Positions 1-9,429 of a DNA stretch of 64,000 bases are shown piece after piece. Below the pieces are notes generated by a model that was not told the DNA's origin, did no database searches, and worked only from the letters and a program-made list of their open reading frames with translations. The stretch lies in the NCBI GenBank assembly GCA_019420585.1, contig JAHZGX010000012.1:6334-70333 (forward strand). Direction: 5' to 3'. The position numbers were made by a program, and so were the translations under genes. How positions within the stretch are numbered: the stretch's first letter is position 1; each line of letters begins with the position of its first letter. The stretch comes from Prevotellaceae bacterium (GTDB taxonomy: Bacteria > Bacteroidota > Bacteroidia > Bacteroidales > Bacteroidaceae).

Positions 1-1773
1 GGCGGCGAACGTAAGGTGGGAGACCCAGCCAAGCGCCAAGCCATCACCAACCCCAAGAAGACAATCTTCTCTATCAAGAGATTCATGGGCGAAACCTACG
101 ACCAGGTACAGAAGGAAATTGCACGTGTACCCTATTCTGTGGTACGTGGTGACAACAACACTCCTAGGGTTGATATTGACGGACGCCAGTATACTCCGCA
201 GGAGATTAGCGCCATGATTCTGCAGAAGATGAAGAAGACTGCAGAGGATTACCTGGGTCAAGAGGTGACGGAGGCTGTGATTACAGTGCCCGCCTATTTC
301 TCAGACTCTCAGCGTCAGGCAACAAAGGAAGCCGGACAGATTGCAGGTCTGGACGTGAAGCGTATTGTCAACGAGCCCACTGCTGCAGCATTGGCTTATG
401 GAGTGGACAAGGCTCACAAGGACATGAAGATTGCGGTGTTTGACCTTGGAGGCGGCACATTCGACATATCAATTCTTGAGTTCGGAAGCGGTGTGTTTGA
501 AGTTTTGTCCACCAATGGTGATACACATCTGGGGGGGGACGACTTCGACCAGGTCATTATAGACTGGTTGGCAGAAGAGTTCAAGGCTGAGCAAGGCATT
601 GACCTGAAGCAAGACCCCATGGCACTGCAGCGTTTGAAAGAGGCTGCCGAGAAGGCTAAGATTGAATTGTCAAGCAGCACAACCACTGAAATCAACCTGC
701 CTTACATCACTGCTGTAGGCGGTGTGCCCAAGCACTTGGTGAAGACCCTGACAAAAGCAAAGTTCGAGCAATTGGCAGACAGCCTCATTCAGGCATGTAA
801 GATTCCTTGCCAGAACGCCATGCGCGATGCAGGTCTCTCCAACAGCGACATAGATGAAGTAATACTTGTGGGTGGTTCCAGCCGTATCCCCGCAGTACAG
901 AAACTGGTGGCAGACTTCTTTGGCAAGGAGCCCAGCAAAGGCGTGAACCCCGATGAAGTAGTGGCCGTAGGTGCTGCCATTCAGGGAGCTGTGCTCACAG
1001 GTGACAAGAGCGACATCGTACTGCTCGATGTGACTCCATTGTCAATGGGCATTGAGACCATGGGCGGTGTAATGACCAAACTCATTGAGGCCAACACCAC
1101 CATTCCCTGCCACAAGAGTGAGGTGTTCTCCACTGCCGCAGACAACCAGACAGCAGTCACCATCCACGTGCTTCAGGGCGAGCGTCCAATGGCAAGCCAG
1201 AACAAGAGCGTAGGTCAGTTCAACCTTGAAGGTATTGCTCCTGCCCGCCGTGGTGTGCCTCAGATTGAAGTATCCTTCGACATTGATGCCAATGGTATTC
1301 TGAAGGTATCAGCCAAGGACAAGGCCACAGGTAAGGAGCAGACCATACGCATTGAGGCTTCTTCGGGTCTTTCCAAGGAAGAAATCGAGCGCATGAAGGC
1401 TGAGGCTGAGGCAAATGCAGACGCAGACAAGAAGGAACGCGAAAAGGTTGACAAGATGAACCAGGCCGACTCCATGATTTTCCAGACAGAAAACATGCTG
1501 AAGGAAAGTGGTGACAAATTGCCTGCTGACGTAAAAGCCGAAGTAGAAGCAGCCGTTGAGAAACTGAAGACAGCACATAAGGCACAGGATGTTGCAGCCG
1601 TAGATGCCGCCATCGCAGAACTGAACAATGCTGCACAAAAGATGTATGCAGCACAACAGCAGGCAGGTCCTCAACCCAGTGCAGATGTCCAAGCCGGCCA
1701 GCAGTCTCAGCAAAGTTCCTCAAACAGCAAGGATAGCAATATACAAGACGCAGATTTCGAGGAGGTTAAATAA
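1..1773 (+). CDS. dnaK: Molecular chaperone DnaK (Hsp70), 5' end cut off by window
   Basis: ATP-dependent cytosolic Hsp70 chaperone that works with DnaJ and GrpE. The reading frame is open from base 1 (GGERKVGDPAKRQAITNP), which matches DnaK from about residue 45-50 on, so the start codon and the first phosphate loop lie outside the window. Visible hallmarks are NEPTAAALAYG, the second phosphate motif FDLGGGTFD, the adenosine-binding GGSSRIPAVQ, the substrate-domain start DVTPLSMGIETMGG, and a charged helical lid with a Q/S-rich linker ending DADFEEVK, the usual DnaK C-terminal signature. The 590 codons seen plus the missing part give a normal length. A strong terminator follows, so dnaK is not co-transcribed with anything downstream. 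Identification is secure. Confidence 0.98.
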   Translation, partial: GGERKVGDPAKRQAITNPKKTIFSIKRFMGETYDQVQKEIARVPYSVVRGDNNTPRVDIDGRQYTPQEISAMILQKMKKTAEDYLGQEVTEAVITVPAYFSDSQRQATKEAGQIAGLDVKRIVNEPTAAALAYGVDKAHKDMKIAVFDLGGGTFDISILEFGSGVFEVLSTNGDTHLGGDDFDQVIIDWLAEEFKAEQGIDLKQDPMALQRLKEAAEKAKIELSSSTTTEINLPYITAVGGVPKHLVKTLTKAKFEQLADSLIQACKIPCQNAMRDAGLSNSDIDEVILVGGSSRIPAVQKLVADFFGKEPSKGVNPDEVVAVGAAIQGAVLTGDKSDIVLLDVTPLSMGIETMGGVMTKLIEANTTIPCHKSEVFSTAADNQTAVTIHVLQGERPMASQNKSVGQFNLEGIAPARRGVPQIEVSFDIDANGILKVSAKDKATGKEQTIRIEASSGLSKEEIERMKAEAEANADADKKEREKVDKMNQADSMIFQTENMLKESGDKLPADVKAEVEAAVEKLKTAHKAQDVAAVDAAIAELNNAAQKMYAAQQQAGPQPSADVQAGQQSQQSSSNSKDSNIQDADFEEVK

Positions 1774-1795
1774 CATTACCTTCTGAAGCAACAAC

Positions 1796-1840
1796 AAGGA
1801 AAGTGTACAGTCCATTTGTGATTGTGCACTTTCCTTTTTT
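1796..1840 (+). terminator. Rho-independent terminator after dnaK
   Basis: A perfect 10-bp stem (AAGGAAAGTG at 1796-1805 with CACTTTCCTT at 1827-1836), extended by further pairing into the loop, is followed by a T run to 1840. It starts 22 nt after the dnaK stop codon. Confidence 0.9.
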
Positions 1841-1876
1841 ACGAATCTGTTTATCCCAAATCGGTCGTCATTAGGG

Positions 1877-2121
1877 TTTAATTCATCAATAAAAGTCTAC
1901 CTTCCGCTTCTCGTTCTGCTTCAACTGATATTTTTTTGGGGGCATTGTGCTTGATTGGTGTTGACGACATACTTCATGTCTGCCCTCTCTCATTCTCTTG
2001 GCCTCCTGGACAGGCCGTGGCAACGACGTGCCAACTGGCTTTTGGGCATGCAGGGCAAATTTATCAACTCACTTAAAGGTAATAATCAAGTCACTTGCAA
2101 ATGAAAACAAGTCACTTGCGA
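1877..2121 (+). repeat. Partial copy of the MITE-like repeat (copy A)
   Basis: This stretch matches the left part of the full copy at 25282-25701, from TTTAATTCATCAATAAAA through the CTTCAACTGATATT block, the CAGGCCGTGGCAACGACGTG block and three CAAGTCACTTG-type iterations, then stops matching after 2121. It lacks the outer terminal inverted repeat and the right half. It faces the complete copy B that begins about 100 bp further on, so the two make an imperfect inverted pair. Nothing in it looks coding. Confidence 0.8.
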
Positions 2122-2217
2122 GCCTCGGGGGCAGGGGGATTGCCCAGATGCATGCCTGCGTAGAGTGTGACGGGTAAAACACCTGTTTCTTGAAAACTTT
2201 ATTAGGGTCTATTGCTG

Positions 2218-2632
2218 TCCGATAAATCTAAGGGGGCAAGCGTATAAGTCAGCGATTCTGAAAAGGAAGAACTTTTTTCCAGAGCCACCTCTTCGACTTG
2301 CCCTAAAGAGTCGCCCCCCTGTTCCGAAGCGGTTTTGCCCCCTCGCAAGTGACTTGTTTTCGCTCGCAAATGACTTGATTACTACCCTTAAATGACTTGG
2401 TTGCTACCCTTGAATGACTTGATAAATTTGCACTGCATACAAAAAGCCCATTGACACATCGCCGTCACGGCTTGTCCGGGAGGCCAAGGGGACGAGAGCG
2501 GGCAGGCATGAAGCATAACCATCAGCACCAATCAAGCACAATGATCCAATATCAGTTGAAGCAGAACAAGAACCGAAAAGTAGAATTTCGTCGGCGAATT
2601 AAAGAAGCATCCCCCTAGACTTATCCGATGAG
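2218..2632 (-). mobile_element. MITE-like non-coding element, complete copy B
   Basis: A 415-bp element in reverse orientation relative to the copy at 25.3 kb. Its ends are imperfect terminal inverted repeats: TCCGATAAATCTAAGGGGG at the left and the reverse complement CTCATCGGATAAGTCTAGGG at the right. Inside are four 21-22 bp iterations of CAAGTCAtTT (2344-2421), the CTTGTCCGGGAGGCC block, and an AGCGATTCTGAAAAGGAAG block near the left end. No open frame of note. There is no transposase, so it would have to be moved in trans if it is mobile. A target duplication was not evident by eye. Confidence 0.75.
2344..2421 (-). repeat. 21-22 bp iterons inside copy B
   Basis: Four direct repeats of core CAAGTCA(T/C)TT on the minus strand, spaced 21-22 bp, about two helical turns. 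The same array is present in copy C at 25492-25571 and in shortened form in copy A. Confidence 0.8.
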
Positions 2633-2707
2633 CTAACTTTAGATTGCACTTTGGAGCCTCTCACCTAAAGCAGAGAAGATGGAAGAGGACACTTATTCAT
2701 CTTACGC

Positions 2708-3234
2708 TCAATCTCCTTCAGGGAAGTGCTCGTAATATATGTCAGCAATAGTATCGGCAAATCCCCAGCCACATGGTGAAGCCCATTCCACACATTGTTT
2801 CAGACGTGGTTTGAAATGCTCCTGCATATTATTCTTGGCAATAAATGCCATCGTCTTATCGAAGTTATTCTCCACAGAAGTATAATATTACTTCCACATA
2901 TCTCCATAGTCGTATGTAAACTGACAGGCATTCTCAACATAGCAAAGCATCAAGTCTGCCAGTTTGTCCGGAGAGGGCTTTAGTTTTTTGTAGTCTGAGA
3001 CTGCCTTACGGCAAACAGAAAATCTGGTCTTTGGTTCCAGTCTTCCTCTTGATGGATAAAACTCTTCTGCAATAATCTTCTTATACTCTTCCAGTTTACC
3101 ATCTTCGTCTGGATTTGCAAAGACCTCTAGTACTCTTTCGCTTCCTTGCGAGCATCATACATCTCCAAAACCATACCAATGATTTCTTCCTTTGGCATGG
3201 ACATGAGTATTTTCTTTACTGTTGCTTTTGACAT
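2708..3234 (-). pseudogene. DUF6155-like gene, broken by a frameshift and a stop
   Basis: Read from ATG at 3234 the protein begins MSKATVKKILMSMPKEEIIG and continues ARKEAKEY, then hits TAG near 3130. Dropping one base restores LEVFANPDEDGKLEEYKKII and the rest, so a single base was lost there. Further on an in-frame TAA (2888-2890) sits in the phrase DMWK-stop-YYTSVENNF, most simply a CAA-to-TAA change. The frame then runs on to a TGA at 2708. The restored protein of about 174 residues resembles the small Bacteroidales DUF6155 family, of unknown function; the family name is from memory. It begins only 10 nt after the Fic gene ends and was probably the last gene of the defence transcript. It is not functional as written unless the assembly is wrong. 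Confidence 0.65.
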
Positions 3235-3243
3235 GATTGGTTC

Positions 3244-4373
3244 TTAACTATTATTTCCATCCAACAACATCAATCCTTTTACCGTCAACAAATAACGTTG
3301 ACGGGGATGATGGGAATTGGCAGGGTACTTCATACACACGAATCCTTTTCTTATTGCTGGTGTGAGAGAATAATCCATAAGTTGGGACGGTTCTTCAAAC
3401 CTGCAGCTTCCATCATACTTCTTTTAGCACTCATTTCTTCTTTACCAATTGCCAATACTAATCGTTTCACGTTATCTGACGATGGTTGTATATTTTCTGA
3501 ACTTGCATGGGTGAGTTGTATGGGTGGCGTTCTCGTCATCCTTATACCCAATCAGCATATATCGATTCTTCAGTTCATTGTTTTCTCCGAGCAGCAAATT
3601 ACGGAAAAACTTTACAAGGAAAGACTTGTCTGGCTGTATGCCTTTCTGGGGATTACTATAATTGGCACGTACAAGGGCATTATGGAAGTACCAGGAATTG
3701 TCTGCAAACAACTCATTGTTTACCTTGAAACCACAAGAACGGAGATATCTGATAACGAAAACAGCAGTTGTTCGCGTATTTCCTTCACGGAACGGATGGT
3801 TCTGCCATAACAAAGTCACGAAGTCCACAACATGTGAGATAATCTCATCTGTAGTCAAGCCTTTATAACTGAAATCCCGTTCGGTCTGTATGTCATTTTT
3901 TTTAATGCTTCATGGATGTCTACTGCACGACCATATACAACTGTATCGCCTTGTAATACCCATTCCTTTTTACAGATATCATAGGGACGTATCTCACCAG
4001 TATGCTTAAAGACGCCCTCAAATAGATGACGATGGATGTTCAAAAACTCTAAAGGAGTCAATGAAAAAGATTTTTCATTTAGAAGCTTCGTGATGTTTGC
4101 AGCCACACGGTCAGCCTCTTCCTTTTCTGCATCGTCAGCATCATGCGTAGTCTTATTCACATAATAAGACTGTAGTTGTTCTCTCACCTCATCAATGGTG
4201 ATGTCACCCTCAATGTGCTTTACTGCTATTTCCTTCAAATACTCAAACACGCAAAGCCCATCTACGTCTTGAAGTCCTATTGCTGTACGCCAAGCCGAAA
4301 CTCGCTCACGTTTATGTGGCTCTGACACACGTTCGTAAGCTTCAAAGTCAATGTATTTCTGCTCTTCGTTCAT
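3244..4373 (-). pseudogene. Fic family protein (AMPylase-like), split by three frameshifts
   Basis: Fic proteins transfer AMP or similar groups to target proteins and often act as toxins. From ATG at 4373 the frame gives MNEEQKYIDFEAYERVSEPH and the N-terminal Fic region (LTPLEFLNIHRHLFEGVF, TGEIRPYDICKKEW). It is interrupted at an A8 tract (T run at 3896-3903), where a one-base change would restore IQTERDFSYKGLTTDE and the core motif HPFREGNTRT. A second break near 3508-3525 separates GYKDDENATH from ASSENIQPSSDNVKRLVLAIG. A third near 3376-3382 separates GLKNRPN from DYSLTPAIRKGFV and a C-terminal winged-helix tail that ends at TAA 3244. The start overlaps the end of jetD by 26 nt, so it was read with the Wadjet genes. 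The restored length is about 375 residues, a full Fic plus winged-helix architecture. Confidence 0.8.
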
Positions 4374-5238
4374 ATTCTTTATTTTTTTTCTTGATATATC
4401 CTTCCTGGTCATATCCTTTGTGGTGCAAGTGGATGCTGTCTAATAGAGGTTGCACTCTTTTGTCTTCAACCTTCATTTTACCATACTGAGGCAACTGAAC
4501 ATTATAGCGTTCTGTATTCCCATTCGAAATCCTTTGCTCAAAATCATCAGGTATGAATAATGATGATTTATTTCCCAAGTGATGGTAATACTCACTCTCA
4601 TAAATGGCGATACCAGCCAAGTCCAAATCTCCAAAATGGACGTATTGATTAGGTATGGACTGTAGCCATTTGATAAGATCTTTATTTTGGTTTTGAGGAT
4701 AACGGGATACGAAAAGTACGCGTCCATATCGCGCAAAGAGATATTTCTGCAATGCAGCATATCGGAAATTCTCTGCGTTCTCCACTCCAACAACGACAAC
4801 ATCCTGTGGAATGGTGAAATGCTGATAGTCGGCAATGAACATGAAACAGCCTTCAGTGGGATGAATTATTATCTCTTGTCCGTTGAGGACAGCCGTAATG
4901 GGCTGATAGCTATTCACAAGAAAACCCGTGAAAGTTCTACGTGAAAGGAACTTACTGTCGCCAGTGGCAGCCACCAAAGAGGCTCTGCTGGCATCTTCGT
5001 CAGAAAAGGCTCTCCGTGTTTGTTCCAGGTCGTAGATGTCGAATTGACTAGCAACATACTGGCGGAAAGATATTCCGTCTGATGCCCTCAGACTCTTGCG
5101 GCTACCGTGTGCTGTAGCCAGAAGGATGCCGTCTTCCTGCATCTGTTCAAACCAGTCGCCCTTCAGACTGCTGGCAGGCAGGACGTCGCCATTGGCCAGC
5201 CGAATCAGTTTCTCTATGAGTATGGCGGTCTTTTTCAT
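4348..5238 (-). CDS. jetD: Wadjet JetD-like Toprim nuclease subunit
   Basis: In Wadjet systems JetD is the topoisomerase VI-like nuclease subunit that cuts plasmid DNA captured by the JetABC condensin motor. This 296-residue protein has an N-terminal winged-helix-like part (residues 1-60), the phrase VVVVGVENAENF (147-158) that matches the conserved ENxENF-like motif of JetD, and a Toprim acidic motif HFGDLDLAG (201-209). It is shorter than well-studied JetD proteins of nearly 400 residues, mainly at the N terminus. Its ATG overlaps the jetC stop as ATGA, so translation is probably coupled. Identification rests on the Toprim motif and on its position straight after an SMC gene with MukE- and MukF-like genes. 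Confidence 0.78.
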   Translation of the reverse strand: MKKTAILIEKLIRLANGDVLPASSLKGDWFEQMQEDGILLATAHGSRKSLRASDGISFRQYVASQFDIYDLEQTRRAFSDEDASRASLVAATGDSKFLSRRTFTGFLVNSYQPITAVLNGQEIIIHPTEGCFMFIADYQHFTIPQDVVVVGVENAENFRYAALQKYLFARYGRVLFVSRYPQNQNKDLIKWLQSIPNQYVHFGDLDLAGIAIYESEYYHHLGNKSSLFIPDDFEQRISNGNTERYNVQLPQYGKMKVEDKRVQPLLDSIHLHHKGYDQEGYIKKKNKEYERRAEIH

Positions 5239-8200
5239 CTTATTGTCAGCAGCGTTTTAACCACGGTATTGCTCTTCTCGTCTTTGCAAAGAGAATAGGT
5301 GTATTTGTATGCCTGAGCATTATAGGTGGTGGGCGAAGAGTTGATGAGATTGATGTTGCGAACATTAGCAAACTTCAGGATACCTTCCACATTATTGGGG
5401 TGCAGTTTGCCAATCTCGTCCATCATGCAATGGAGCTTAAAGTCGCCAAATTTGCGGGAGATTTTGCGCTTGAAGACATTGATAAGCATGATGTTCACCA
5501 TCGCTTTGACCAAGATGTCCGTACCGTCAGATCCCACGTTTGAGAGTTTCTCCACCCAGTTGGTGTCATTGTCATTCTCCTTGACCTTGAATTCCAGTTT
5601 GAAGGAGTCTGCCAGCGTCATCCGTTCGCGTTTCTGTTCAGCGTCCATCATTTCGATGAGCATCATCAGTAGTTTGACGGCTTGTTCGTTGGTGCGGTTC
5701 AAATTATCTTCATCGGTGAACAAATTCAGCTGTCCGATGTCATAACCATGCTCGTCATCAAAATGCTTGATGTTCAGCAGTTGCTGCATGAGGCGATCAT
5801 TACTCTCCACAGCACGCAGTTCAATCTCCTTGATAACACCGGCGAAATTATTCTCTCGGAAATCGCGGTTGATGTCGAGGATTGTTCTTTCGATGTCAGA
5901 CTTGTGCTGACTCAGGTCGCTAACGTCCTTAGCGATACGCTTGATGATAGTAGCATACTGGCGACTGGTGCGCACACGATATTGTTCAATCTTATTGTTG
6001 CTAATGAATTCATTCAGTTCAGCAGCAAATTCCGTATAATCATTGTCGGAGTTGAACTCCGTCCGGAAGTAGAAAGTGTTCTGTGGTGAGAAATTACCCT
6101 TAAACCTAATGACGGCCTGTTTGAAATCTTCAAACTTACGTTGCTGAGATGCAATCTGGTCGCGCAGTTCTTCCAGGATTTCCGCTAGGGGATTAACTGT
6201 TTCTATTTCGCCTGCTGCTGATAGATTTGGAGGACAGGATGGGTTACCCTTAAAAGCGCGAGCCTTTTCTATTGCCTCATTCAATTTCTTTTGTTCTTCT
6301 TGCAATGATCGGAGCGTTGTTGAGAGTGAAGATATTTTCTCGTCATACTGCTGCTTACGCCTCTGAAATTTGTCTTGCAGGTCATCTATCTTTTGTCTCA
6401 CCTGCTTGCGTTCATCCCTCTTCTGCTGTTCGTAATCAAAATATTCGCGCTTATCATTCTGCCACGAAATATAGTCCGCCCGATGCTCGTCTATGTATCT
6501 TAGTTCGTCAGAAACCTTCTGCAGTTGCCGGCGGATTTCTGCCAACAGGTTTACATCCACACCAAATCCTTTCAGTTCTGCATCCATCTGAGCCTGTAGT
6601 TCTCCTTTACGCAGAGTGGAATCATGCTCTTTTTTCTTCAGATCCGCATGTATGCTTGCCTTTTGTCGGTCAGAGGCAGCCAGCAATTCTTTCTTTTGTT
6701 TGTCGAATGACGTGTGCAGTTCTTGCAGAGCTTTATCGCGCTGATTCGTTAACATCTCTCTCTGTTTGTCAAGTCTCTCGATTTCTTTTCTGACTTCTCC
6801 CTGTCTTTTCTGAAGCTGTTCCAACTCGCCATCGCGCCATTTCTTCAGTCTCTCTTCTGACGCAGCTTTCTCCTTCTGAATCACATCAATGCGATGCGGA
6901 ATCTGGTTATATTCTACATCGAGGTTCATCTTGTCCTTGCGCAGTTGCTTCAACTGAGAACTGGGGTTACGTTCCTGTTCTACAATATCCGTTTCTAACT
7001 GCTGTTTGCGAAATGTAATCTTCTTTTTCAGTTCCTCCACTTTCAGTTCCAACGATGCTTTCTGGCTCCTCAATTCATCGGGCGTCTTGATGGTCTTCTC
7101 GATATTGGATGTGTCAATCTTTACACCGTATATAGTGTCAGTAGATGTTGACTTGTGAGGGTTGAGTGAAGTATTATATAGTATGGCATCTTCATCAAGC
7201 ACCTTGCCGAAATTTTCCTCCCAACCATCAACATTCTCGCCTAACCATTCAATAAACGAATCCTTTTGGCGGCCAAGCATGTCATCAAGTTTCAAAATGT
7301 CGTCTGTAACCAGTTTGATGTTGTTCTCTATAGTTGCAACATCTTTATCACATGCCGTCTCCAAATCCTTACGCTGCAAAGCCACATCATTAAGTATGCG
7401 GTCTATATCTTTCTGTTTATCAGAAGACTCTTGAAACAATGTTAGTCGTTTCTCACCCCAAACCTTCAGTTTCCGCTCCTGCTCGTCCATCTCGTCTTTG
7501 TACGGATTAGACTGTTGAGCGCGCTGGGTTTGCAGTTTGATGTCATTCTCTGCTGTATGGGCATCGTCCAATAATCTCTGATTGTCTGTTAACTTCTGCT
7601 CATACAGACTTCTCGTATTCTCTACTTTTCCGTTGGTTTCTGCCTGCAAGCGGCTTTCTACTTCTATACGCTGTCTGTCTAAGTCGTTGAGCTGTTTCTG
7701 GGATTGAAGATCATACTCACGCAATTGATTGTCAACCTTCTGAATCAACGCATCATACTTATATTTTACGCTTTGGTTCTTGCTTGTCAGGGTCTCTTCC
7801 TGATGCTTCAGACTCTGCTGTTGAATCTTTAGTTCGCCTTCCTTCCCGATGCGCGCGGCAATCTTCTCTACACCGATTTCCGCATAGTGTTGGCGTTTTG
7901 TTTTCACCTGGTCAAGGAAGAATTTCAAGGCTCCGTCCTCCTGATTGAGTTTTGTGGTCTCTGCTTTGTGTTTCCCTTCCTCTTCACCCAACAAGCGCTT
8001 CTGCCGAGAGAGTTCCGTGCTGCAATTTGACTCTTTCTCAGCCAATACAGGCAATCGATTGGTGTCACGCCTCAGCGCATGGTTCAACTGACCACAAAGT
8101 TCCGTAATCAATTTACGAACAAATTCGTAATCCGTATAATTTTCTATAACAGCATCGGCATCCGTCTTCACCTTCACCTTGCCATTCCTTTCAACTTTAT

Positions 8201-8894
8201 ACCATTTCCAGATGTCCTCATATTGCTGACGGAAGTTCTTCACCTCCTCGCGGTAGCGATTTAAATCAATATCGTCGCTTGCGAAATCCATCGAGTCGAT
8301 AATTGTGTCCTTGATTACTCGCGACTCCAGGCTTTGATTCAGGAATATATTCTGTATGGTCAACGGCACCTGACGGTATTTCGTGCTCTCCATCAATGAG
8401 AACCTGCGCAACTCTTTTGCCACTTGCTGGCTGTTGCCGTAAATGATGTCGCGAAACTCCTCATAGCCTCGGATAATATTGCTTTTATAAATCCGGGCGC
8501 CTATCTGTTCACTGATGCGCCCCCATTCATAACGAACACTACCATCCTCTTCCACAAAGAACCGCTTATTGTAGGCGCAATCCACAATTCGGAAGGCAGT
8601 ACGTCCATGCGACAAGAAGGTCATAACGAAGAATTTTCCAGTTTCGCGGCACACTTCATAAATGATGTACGAATTCTGGTGTGGCAAGTAGAATTCATCG
8701 TAGCCTTTCTGACCAGCTTGCGTTTTAATGCCAAGTTTGCTCTTGTCCACATTGTAGAAAAACAAGATTGCACGAAGCAGAGTGGATTTACCCACACCCT
8801 GTGTACCAATGAAATGTACGTTGCCATCGAGTTTGATCTCAGCGTATGGCACATGGGCACTATTAATAAATATGATTTTATTGAGGTATCTCAT
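5235..8894 (-). CDS. jetC: Wadjet JetC / MksB-like SMC ATPase
   Basis: A 1219-residue SMC-type ATPase, the loop-extruding motor of Wadjet/MksBEF complexes. It has an ABC head at both ends: Walker A GTQGVGKST at residues 30-38, and near the C terminus a signature-like GSDGTDILVKAM followed by Walker B in FKLHCMMDEIGKL and a final INSSPTTYN segment. Between them lie long coiled coils (about 270-1000) rich in K, E, Q and R with a globular hinge-like insert around residues 540-600. The lack of Zn-hook CxxC and the neighbours argue against SbcC or RecN. It overlaps jetB by 17 nt and jetD by 4 nt, typical of subunits made in fixed ratio. Confidence 0.85.
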   Translation of the reverse strand: MRYLNKIIFINSAHVPYAEIKLDGNVHFIGTQGVGKSTLLRAILFFYNVDKSKLGIKTQAGQKGYDEFYLPHQNSYIIYEVCRETGKFFVMTFLSHGRTAFRIVDCAYNKRFFVEEDGSVRYEWGRISEQIGARIYKSNIIRGYEEFRDIIYGNSQQVAKELRRFSLMESTKYRQVPLTIQNIFLNQSLESRVIKDTIIDSMDFASDDIDLNRYREEVKNFRQQYEDIWKWYKVERNGKVKVKTDADAVIENYTDYEFVRKLITELCGQLNHALRRDTNRLPVLAEKESNCSTELSRQKRLLGEEEGKHKAETTKLNQEDGALKFFLDQVKTKRQHYAEIGVEKIAARIGKEGELKIQQQSLKHQEETLTSKNQSVKYKYDALIQKVDNQLREYDLQSQKQLNDLDRQRIEVESRLQAETNGKVENTRSLYEQKLTDNQRLLDDAHTAENDIKLQTQRAQQSNPYKDEMDEQERKLKVWGEKRLTLFQESSDKQKDIDRILNDVALQRKDLETACDKDVATIENNIKLVTDDILKLDDMLGRQKDSFIEWLGENVDGWEENFGKVLDEDAILYNTSLNPHKSTSTDTIYGVKIDTSNIEKTIKTPDELRSQKASLELKVEELKKKITFRKQQLETDIVEQERNPSSQLKQLRKDKMNLDVEYNQIPHRIDVIQKEKAASEERLKKWRDGELEQLQKRQGEVRKEIERLDKQREMLTNQRDKALQELHTSFDKQKKELLAASDRQKASIHADLKKKEHDSTLRKGELQAQMDAELKGFGVDVNLLAEIRRQLQKVSDELRYIDEHRADYISWQNDKREYFDYEQQKRDERKQVRQKIDDLQDKFQRRKQQYDEKISSLSTTLRSLQEEQKKLNEAIEKARAFKGNPSCPPNLSAAGEIETVNPLAEILEELRDQIASQQRKFEDFKQAVIRFKGNFSPQNTFYFRTEFNSDNDYTEFAAELNEFISNNKIEQYRVRTSRQYATIIKRIAKDVSDLSQHKSDIERTILDINRDFRENNFAGVIKEIELRAVESNDRLMQQLLNIKHFDDEHGYDIGQLNLFTDEDNLNRTNEQAVKLLMMLIEMMDAEQKRERMTLADSFKLEFKVKENDNDTNWVEKLSNVGSDGTDILVKAMVNIMLINVFKRKISRKFGDFKLHCMMDEIGKLHPNNVEGILKFANVRNINLINSSPTTYNAQAYKYTYSLCKDEKSNTVVKTLLTIR

Positions 8895-9429
8895 CTTTTA
8901 CGTCTTCGTCTATGTTTATACAAAGAATGATTTGTTCAATGTAATGGAAGGCTTTGGTCACCTGATAGGTACCATCAGCCTCGTTTACCAGTTCAGCAAA
9001 GCCCATGTTCTCCAGAGTTCCTGCAAGTGCCTCCAGTTTTTGGCGGTTCGACGTTTTGTCAGGAAACATCTGTATCAATTTCTCTTTCAGACCAGGTATG
9101 GTGGCAAGTCTCACCTCCATCTGTACCAGACTGAACTGGGTGCCAGCATCAAACGCTGTATCGTATGTCTTCAGAAAGTCCAAATAGTCAATCCACGAGA
9201 ATAGCGACTGCAGCTTGTTTTCAGTTATTACCTTGGCTTCCTTGCGACTGAAATAGTAGAAACCGTCACCACTGCTGAGTTGAAAGTCTATCTTGCTGAA
9301 ATAGTCTTCATACTCCTGCTGGTTCTCTTCAATATCGTTGTAGATAGCACGCGTGTCAGCATCGATGCTGTTGCTCGATATGAACTGCCCTCGGCTGAGA
9401 CGCTGGAAAACTTCACTTGTATATTTCAT
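8878..9429 (-). CDS. jetB: Wadjet JetB / MksE-like condensin accessory subunit
   Basis: A 183-residue acidic soluble protein placed between the kleisin-like and SMC genes, exactly where MukE/MksE/JetB sits. It begins MKYTSEVFQRLSRGQFISSN, which resembles the start of MukE-like winged-helix proteins (a leucine-rich helix followed by G-x-F-I-S), and it has a DKTSNRQKLEALAGTLENMG helix in the second half, ending with a YQVTKAFHYIEQ segment like a second winged helix. Its ATG overlaps the jetA stop (ATGA). In the family this subunit bridges the kleisin and DNA. Sequence similarity alone is weak; gene order carries the call. Confidence 0.7.
   Translation of the reverse strand: MKYTSEVFQRLSRGQFISSNSIDADTRAIYNDIEENQQEYEDYFSKIDFQLSSGDGFYYFSRKEAKVITENKLQSLFSWIDYLDFLKTYDTAFDAGTQFSLVQMEVRLATIPGLKEKLIQMFPDKTSNRQKLEALAGTLENMGFAELVNEADGTYQVTKAFHYIEQIILCINIDEDVKDEIPQ

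Noticed and set aside
2344..2421. Regular 22-bp repeats as a CRISPR array
   Set aside because: The interval between repeat cores is also conserved, there are no unique spacers and no cas genes.
3896..3903. Programmed frameshift in the Fic gene
   Set aside because: Two further frameshifts in the same gene are not at slippery sites, so decay or sequence error explains the set better; slippage at the A8 tract remains possible for that one site.
5235..8894. SMC-like protein as SbcC/RecN repair ATPase
   Set aside because: No zinc-hook CxxC, no SbcD neighbour; MukE-, MukF- and Toprim-like neighbours indicate a Wadjet/Mks complex.
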